Source: Youngiibacter multivorans | GTDB lineage: Bacteria > Bacillota > Clostridia > Clostridiales > Clostridiaceae | Length of the DNA stretch: 64,000 nt | Assembly (NCBI RefSeq): GCF_017873395.1 | Contig: NZ_JAGGKC010000003.1 | Location: forward strand, 84,757 to 148,756 | Reading direction: 5' to 3' | Shown: in pieces, positions 60,496 through 64,000 of the stretch | How positions within the stretch are numbered: the first letter of the stretch is position 1 | Layout of the letters: each line of letters starts with the position of its first letter | Notes under the pieces: generated by a model | The model's input: only the letters and a program-made list of their open reading frames with translations | What the model was told of the DNA's origin: nothing | Databases searched by the model: none | Made by a program: the position numbers and the translations under genes

Positions 60496-60782
60496 TCTAT
60501 ACTGCAATTGGAAGATTTACGCTCCGTGCTGACCATGTGAACAGCCTGAAGGAAAAGAGAAGTATAGTGTCAGGCCTTAAGAACAGGGTGTCTTCAAGGT
60601 TTAACGCATCAAGCTGCGAAGCAGAACTCATGGATTCACACAAGGATATTGTAATTGGCGTTGCAGTCGTATCCGGGAGCAAGGAGGCGGCGATGCGCGA
60701 AATGGACAAGATTGCGGACTTTATCGATCTTAACAGAGAAGCTGAACTTGTATCCGAGGAGATAGACATTCATAGTTTTTAG
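60492..60782 (+). CDS. DUF503 family protein
   Basis: A 96-residue protein of the DUF503 (YlxP-like) family. It includes 'HVNSLKEKRSIVSGLKNRV' (residues 16-34) and a ferredoxin-like alpha/beta pattern. Relatives sit near ribosome-maturation genes (rbfA, infB) in other Firmicutes; the function is unknown. Its ATG overlaps the preceding stop, and pepF starts 9 bases later. Confidence 0.88.
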   Translation: MIYTAIGRFTLRADHVNSLKEKRSIVSGLKNRVSSRFNASSCEAELMDSHKDIVIGVAVVSGSKEAAMREMDKIADFIDLNREAELVSEEIDIHSF

Positions 60783-60791
60783 GAGGTTAAA

Positions 60792-62489
60792 ATGAAATTC
60801 AGCGAATATGCATACACCAGACCGGAAATCAAAGAGGTTCAGGAAAATGCCAGGAGGATACTTTCAGAGATGGAGGGTGCTTCAGACGGGGAAGGCTTCG
60901 TAAAGGCAATGGATGAGTACATCGCCCTGAGAAACCATGTTGAAACCATGTTCACTCTGGCATCCATAAGACAAAGTATTGACACTAGGGACGAGTTCTA
61001 TGATAAGGAACAGGCATATATGGACGAGATGATGCCCCATTACCAGGAACTTGTAACTGACTTCTACAAGGTCCTGATCTCGAGTCCTTACAGAATGGAT
61101 ATCGAGACAAAGCACGGGAAGCACCTTCTTGACCTTGCAGAGCTCTCTATAAAGACCTTCAAGCCTGAAATCATCGAGGAGCTTCAGCTTGAAAACAGGC
61201 TTTGCACTGAATATTCAAAGCTTGTCGCATCCGCAGCCATAATGTTCAGAGGCGAGGAGAGGAACCTTTCAGGTCTTGTGCCTTTCATGGAGGATCCGGA
61301 CAGGGCAACCAGGAAGGAAGCCTATGAGGCATACAGCGGATTCTTCGCCGCACACGAGGCTGAATTCGACAGGATCTACGACGAACTTGTAAAGACCAGG
61401 GATACTATAGCCAGAAAGCTTGGTTTTGAGAATTTCGTGCCTGTAGGATATGCAAGGATGCTCAGGACCGAATACGGACCTGAGATGGTCAAGGTATACA
61501 GGGACGCTGTCCGGGAACACATAGTCCCGTTATCTGTAAAGCTGAAGGAAAGGCAGGCAAGAAGACTTTCACTGGATTCACTCAAGTACTACGACGAGCC
61601 GGTGCAATTCACTTCAGGCAACGCTACCCCCAAGGGAAGTCCTGAATGGATAGTTGATAACGCAAAGAAGATGTATTCTGAACTCTCTCCGGAAACAGAC
61701 GAATTCTTCAAGTTCATGACAGAGAAGGAGCTCCTGGACCTTGTCACAAAGAAGGGCAAGCAGGCAGGCGGGTACTGCACATATATTTCCGAATACAAGT
61801 CCCCATTCATATTCTCCAACTTCAATGGAACCTCCGGAGACATCGATGTCATGACTCATGAAGCCGGACATGCTTTCCAGGTTTTCAGGTCAAGGGGATA
61901 CGAGGTTCCTGAATATGGATTCCCGACTTCTGAGGCATGCGAGATTCATTCCATGTCGATGGAGTTCCTGACATGGCCGTGGATGGACCTGTTCTTCAAG
62001 GAGGATACCGGAAAGTACAAGTTCAACCATCTTCAGGACTCATTGCTGTTCCTCCCTTACGGAGTATCCGTGGATGAATTCCAGCACTTCGTATACGAGA
62101 ACCCGGGTGCAACACCTCTTGAAAGGAAGTCGAAATGGAGGGAGATTGAGAAGAAATACCTTCCTGTAAGGGACTACGAGGACAACGACCTCTACAACAG
62201 AGGCGGCTTCTTCTTCAAACAGCTGCACATATTCGTTTCTCCATTCTACTACATTGACTATACACTTGCTCAGGTGTGCGCTTTCCAGTTCTTCAACAGG
62301 GCAAAGGAAGACAGGGAAACAGCATGGAAGGACTATCTGAGGCTCTGTGACAAGGGTGGAAGCATGCCGTTCCTTGAGCTTGTCAAGGTTGCAGGACTTA
62401 AATCTCCATTTGAAAAGGAGACAATACCAGAGGTGATCCCTGGAATCGAGGAGTATCTGGATTCAGTAGACGACATGAGGCTTAACTGA
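60792..62489 (+). CDS. pepF: M3 family oligoendopeptidase F
   Basis: A 565-residue zinc metallopeptidase that degrades peptides in the cytoplasm. The zinc motif 'MTHEAGHAF' is near residue 354, with the third ligand Glu in 'TSEACEIHSMSMEFL' near 380. The M3B helical N-terminal domain covers the first 200 residues. TTTAGGAGG precedes the ATG. It is the last gene of the operon and is followed by a composite hairpin. Confidence 0.93.
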   Translation: MKFSEYAYTRPEIKEVQENARRILSEMEGASDGEGFVKAMDEYIALRNHVETMFTLASIRQSIDTRDEFYDKEQAYMDEMMPHYQELVTDFYKVLISSPYRMDIETKHGKHLLDLAELSIKTFKPEIIEELQLENRLCTEYSKLVASAAIMFRGEERNLSGLVPFMEDPDRATRKEAYEAYSGFFAAHEAEFDRIYDELVKTRDTIARKLGFENFVPVGYARMLRTEYGPEMVKVYRDAVREHIVPLSVKLKERQARRLSLDSLKYYDEPVQFTSGNATPKGSPEWIVDNAKKMYSELSPETDEFFKFMTEKELLDLVTKKGKQAGGYCTYISEYKSPFIFSNFNGTSGDIDVMTHEAGHAFQVFRSRGYEVPEYGFPTSEACEIHSMSMEFLTWPWMDLFFKEDTGKYKFNHLQDSLLFLPYGVSVDEFQHFVYENPGATPLERKSKWREIEKKYLPVRDYEDNDLYNRGGFFFKQLHIFVSPFYYIDYTLAQVCAFQFFNRAKEDRETAWKDYLRLCDKGGSMPFLELVKVAGLKSPFEKETIPEVIPGIEEYLDSVDDMRLN

Positions 62490-62547
62490 AGTTTCTGCTA
62501 ATAAAGGACCCCTCCAATCCCAAAAAATTCAGTGTTGTAAAGAATTG

Positions 62548-62612
62548 AAGCTCTGAAGCTCCAGTGTGACTGTGTCTTGTGATACAGCAACGCCGTGCTT
62601 CAGAGCTTTTTC
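62548..62612 (+). terminator. Composite terminator after pepF
   Basis: AAGCTCTGAAGC (62548-62559) pairs perfectly with GCTTCAGAGCTT (62597-62608), followed by T-rich sequence. The 37-base loop contains a second stem, CTGTGTC/GATACAG, with a TTGT loop. Confidence 0.7.
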
Positions 62613-62637
62613 CGTAAAACTGCAGGACCGATTAGTA

Positions 62638-62665
62638 TTGACATTCTAACATAGAATAGTAGAAT
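62638..62665 (+). promoter_or_regulatory. Promoter of the MarR/NmrA operon
   Basis: TTGACA at 62638-62643, 16-base spacer, TAGAAT at 62660-62665, next to a palindromic operator. Confidence 0.65.
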
Positions 62666-62670
62666 ATAGT

Positions 62671-62685
62671 TAGTTAGACTAACTA
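62671..62685. promoter_or_regulatory. MarR-type operator
   Basis: TAGTTAGACTAACTA is a 15-base perfect palindrome (one central base) just after the -10 element, with an extra TAGT half-repeat before it. A MarR dimer bound here would block the promoter, so the regulator probably represses its own operon. Confidence 0.65.
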
Positions 62686-62706
62686 TGTTTTCGGAGGATA
62701 AGGGCA

Positions 62707-63123
62707 ATGAACATTGAAGAAAGTGCAGATGCAGTGGGTTTGTTTTGTCGTCTGCGCATGAACTTGAAATCAGACATACCAATCAGACCAAGCGAGATGG
62801 GAGTCCTGGTTTATACAGGTAATCAAGCTGTTCCAGTTACACCGCTGATGATCAGCCGGTTCTTTAGGATTTCCAAGCCTTCTGTGACTTCCCTGATAAG
62901 TGCTCTGGTTAAGAAAGGGTATCTGAAGAAAGAATCATCTGAGCTTGACAGGAGAAGCTATTCATTAGTGATTACAGGAGAGGGAAAAGAACTTGTAGAA
63001 TCAACCTTTGCTGAGTATGTAAAATCAATGGAATTGCTGCAAGGTAAGATGGGTGAGGAGAAGTTCAATCGGTTTATAGAACTTGTACAACTAGCTAACT
63101 GCATATTAGGAGAGGCAAGATGA
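62707..63123 (+). CDS. MarR family transcriptional regulator
   Basis: A 138-residue winged helix-turn-helix regulator. The recognition region is 'VTPLMISRFFRISKPSVTSLISALVKKGYLKKE' in overlapping helices (about 46-78), the wing is 'SELDRRSYSLVITGEG', and terminal helices form the dimer interface. Such proteins respond to small aromatic or electrophilic compounds. It overlaps the NmrA-like gene by ATGA, which suggests it controls that oxidoreductase. ATG 62707 follows GGAGGATAAGGG. Confidence 0.87.
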   Translation: MNIEESADAVGLFCRLRMNLKSDIPIRPSEMGVLVYTGNQAVPVTPLMISRFFRISKPSVTSLISALVKKGYLKKESSELDRRSYSLVITGEGKELVESTFAEYVKSMELLQGKMGEEKFNRFIELVQLANCILGEAR

Positions 63124-63842
63124 AGATACTTGTTACAGGAGCATCAGGCAACGTCGGAAGTCACGTTGTTAAGGAGCTGATTTGTTTAGGAGAAGAAGTT
63201 ATTGCTGCTGGAACGGACTTAAAAAAGCTTCATAGCATGTTTGGTGATAAGATTACTGCAGCAGAGTTTGATTTTAGCAGAGAAGAAACATATGAGAATG
63301 CGCTGAAAGATGTGGACAGGGTATTTCTGATGAGGCCTCCTCATCTTGGAAAGCCTGAAGACATATATCCGTTCATTGAAGCGCTTGAGAGACATTCAAT
63401 TAGACTTGTCTCGTTCCTCTCACTGATGGGAATTGAGAAAAATAAAATTCCTCCACACCATAAGATTGAAAAGCGCATTGAAGCTTCAGGGATTCCATAC
63501 TCACATATAAGGCCAGGATTCTTTATGCAGAATATTACAGGATTGCATTTGAAGGAGATAAACGAAGAAAATAAAGTATTTATTCCAGCAGGAAAAAGCC
63601 GTACAAGTTCCATAGATGCTTCTGATATTGGGCTTGCAGCAGCTACCGTTCTCCATGAGCCTGAGAAGCACAGGAATTCTGCATACACGATAACAGGTTC
63701 TGAAGCTTTGGATTATTATCAGGTAGCTGAAATCTTGAGCGATTTGACAGGCAGAAGAATAATATACACTAAGCCTGGGTTATTGCAATACAGGAATTAC
63801 TGCATAAAAGAACGTGGTTTGGACGCTAATTTGATAAATTAA
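63120..63842 (+). CDS. NmrA-like NAD(P)-binding oxidoreductase, C-terminally truncated
   Basis: A 240-residue Rossmann-fold protein of the NmrA/atypical SDR group (YtfG-like). The dinucleotide motif 'VTGASGNVGSHVV' is at residues 5-17, with 'RPGFFMQNI' near 136 and the substrate-domain 'GSEALDYYQVAEILSDLTGR'. Relatives are about 285-300 residues, but the frame stops right after the 'ERGLDANLIN' helix. The sequence that follows leads into an IS30-type element, so the last 45 or so residues were probably lost by the insertion. It may be non-functional. Confidence 0.78.
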   Translation: MKILVTGASGNVGSHVVKELICLGEEVIAAGTDLKKLHSMFGDKITAAEFDFSREETYENALKDVDRVFLMRPPHLGKPEDIYPFIEALERHSIRLVSFLSLMGIEKNKIPPHHKIEKRIEASGIPYSHIRPGFFMQNITGLHLKEINEENKVFIPAGKSRTSSIDASDIGLAAATVLHEPEKHRNSAYTITGSEALDYYQVAEILSDLTGRRIIYTKPGLLQYRNYCIKERGLDANLIN

Positions 63843-64000
63843 ATTCCATGATTTAAAAGAGATATCAGTAGAAGTTACCCTGGCAAAGTGGGAAGTGGAA
63901 GTTAATCTGACAGAAGGGTAAGATGTTGGTGATGGTGCCTCACTGGAGGTAAGCATGGATAAGCACTCTCACCTGACATTTGACGACAGGCTCAAAATCC
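63843..64000 (+). mobile_element. IS30-family insertion sequence, left part (cut by window end)
   Basis: The 158 bases after the NmrA stop have a non-coding leader followed by GGAGGT and the start of an IS30-type transposase. The left terminal repeat cannot be defined without the right end; it should lie close to 63840-63880. Confidence 0.55.
63955..64000 (+). CDS. IS30-family transposase, N-terminal fragment
   Basis: The frame starts ATG 63955, five bases after GGAGGT, and encodes MDKHSHLTFDDRLKI before the window ends. This matches the HLT-x-DDR-x-I opening of the helix-turn-helix at the start of IS30 transposases. The catalytic domain is outside the window. Confidence 0.65.
   Translation, partial: MDKHSHLTFDDRLKI

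Noticed and set aside
1..64000. CRISPR arrays, tRNA or rRNA genes
   Set aside because: No short regularly spaced repeats and no tRNA-like or rRNA-like segments were found in the intergenic regions.

Overview
The window is chromosomal DNA from a low-to-moderate G+C Firmicute, most likely a member of the Clostridia that ferments amino acids. The gene order supports this: comEC-holA-rpsT-lepA-hemW, ruvAB-queA-tgt-yajC-secDF-recJ-apt-relA-dtd, hemZ-hisS-aspS, hpt next to a class A penicillin-binding protein, TTG and GTG starts with strong GGAGG ribosome binding sites, and TTGACA/TATAAT promoters. I see no rRNA, tRNA, CRISPR array, phage or replication origin. The genus cannot be fixed from the sequence. 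The sporulation genes gpr and spoIIP that often sit between rpsT and lepA in spore formers are absent here.

Layout. 1-3.2 kb: end of a GH42 beta-galactosidase, a DUF1622 membrane protein, a HutP-like protein, an M23 coiled-coil murein hydrolase and a papain-like amidase. 3.4-6.1 kb: a TrpXYZ-type ABC importer. 6.45-11.3 kb: a sigma factor overlapping comEC, then holA and two alpha/beta hydrolases, converging on rpsT. 11.9-14.9 kb: lepA-hemW. 14.9-20.2 kb: DUF1576 and yaaA (minus strand), a transketolase homologue with an LUD-domain gene (plus strand), and ogt (minus). 20.2-25.3 kb: a class A PBP and hpt, separated by an IS1634-type element flanked by a 98-bp direct repeat. 25.4-30.3 kb: hflX, a nucleotidyltransferase, a YigZ/IMPACT protein, yebC and a ZIP transporter. 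30.4-34.4 kb: an AT-rich stretch, small membrane proteins and psuK-psuG. 34.5-50.1 kb: a long housekeeping block from ruvA to aspS. 50.2-54.8 kb: a lone sugar-phosphate transferase, hutH-fchA and a HAD phosphatase. 54.9-57.5 kb: argG-argH on the minus strand. 57.9-62.5 kb: ychF, a CPBP protease, a cyclase-family enzyme, DUF503 and pepF. 62.7-64 kb: a MarR/NmrA pair running into the start of an IS30-family element.

The most unusual feature is a set of intact reading frames that keep a family fold but have lost its functional residues. The transketolase homologue lacks essentially every catalytic and thiamine-diphosphate-binding residue. The gene in the recJ position is a short protein in which every DHH motif is degenerate. 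ComEC has only a stub where its nuclease-like metallo-beta-lactamase domain should be. The HutP homologue has Gly at two of the histidine/metal-ligand positions. None shows a frameshift or internal stop, so they look like maintained pseudoenzymes rather than fresh pseudogenes.

In functional terms the window covers translation and tRNA modification (lepA, queA, tgt, dtd, hisS, aspS, rpsT), DNA repair and replication (holA, ruvAB, ogt), secretion (yajC, secDF), stringent response and purine salvage (relA, apt, hpt), arginine synthesis, histidine breakdown and pseudouridine breakdown.
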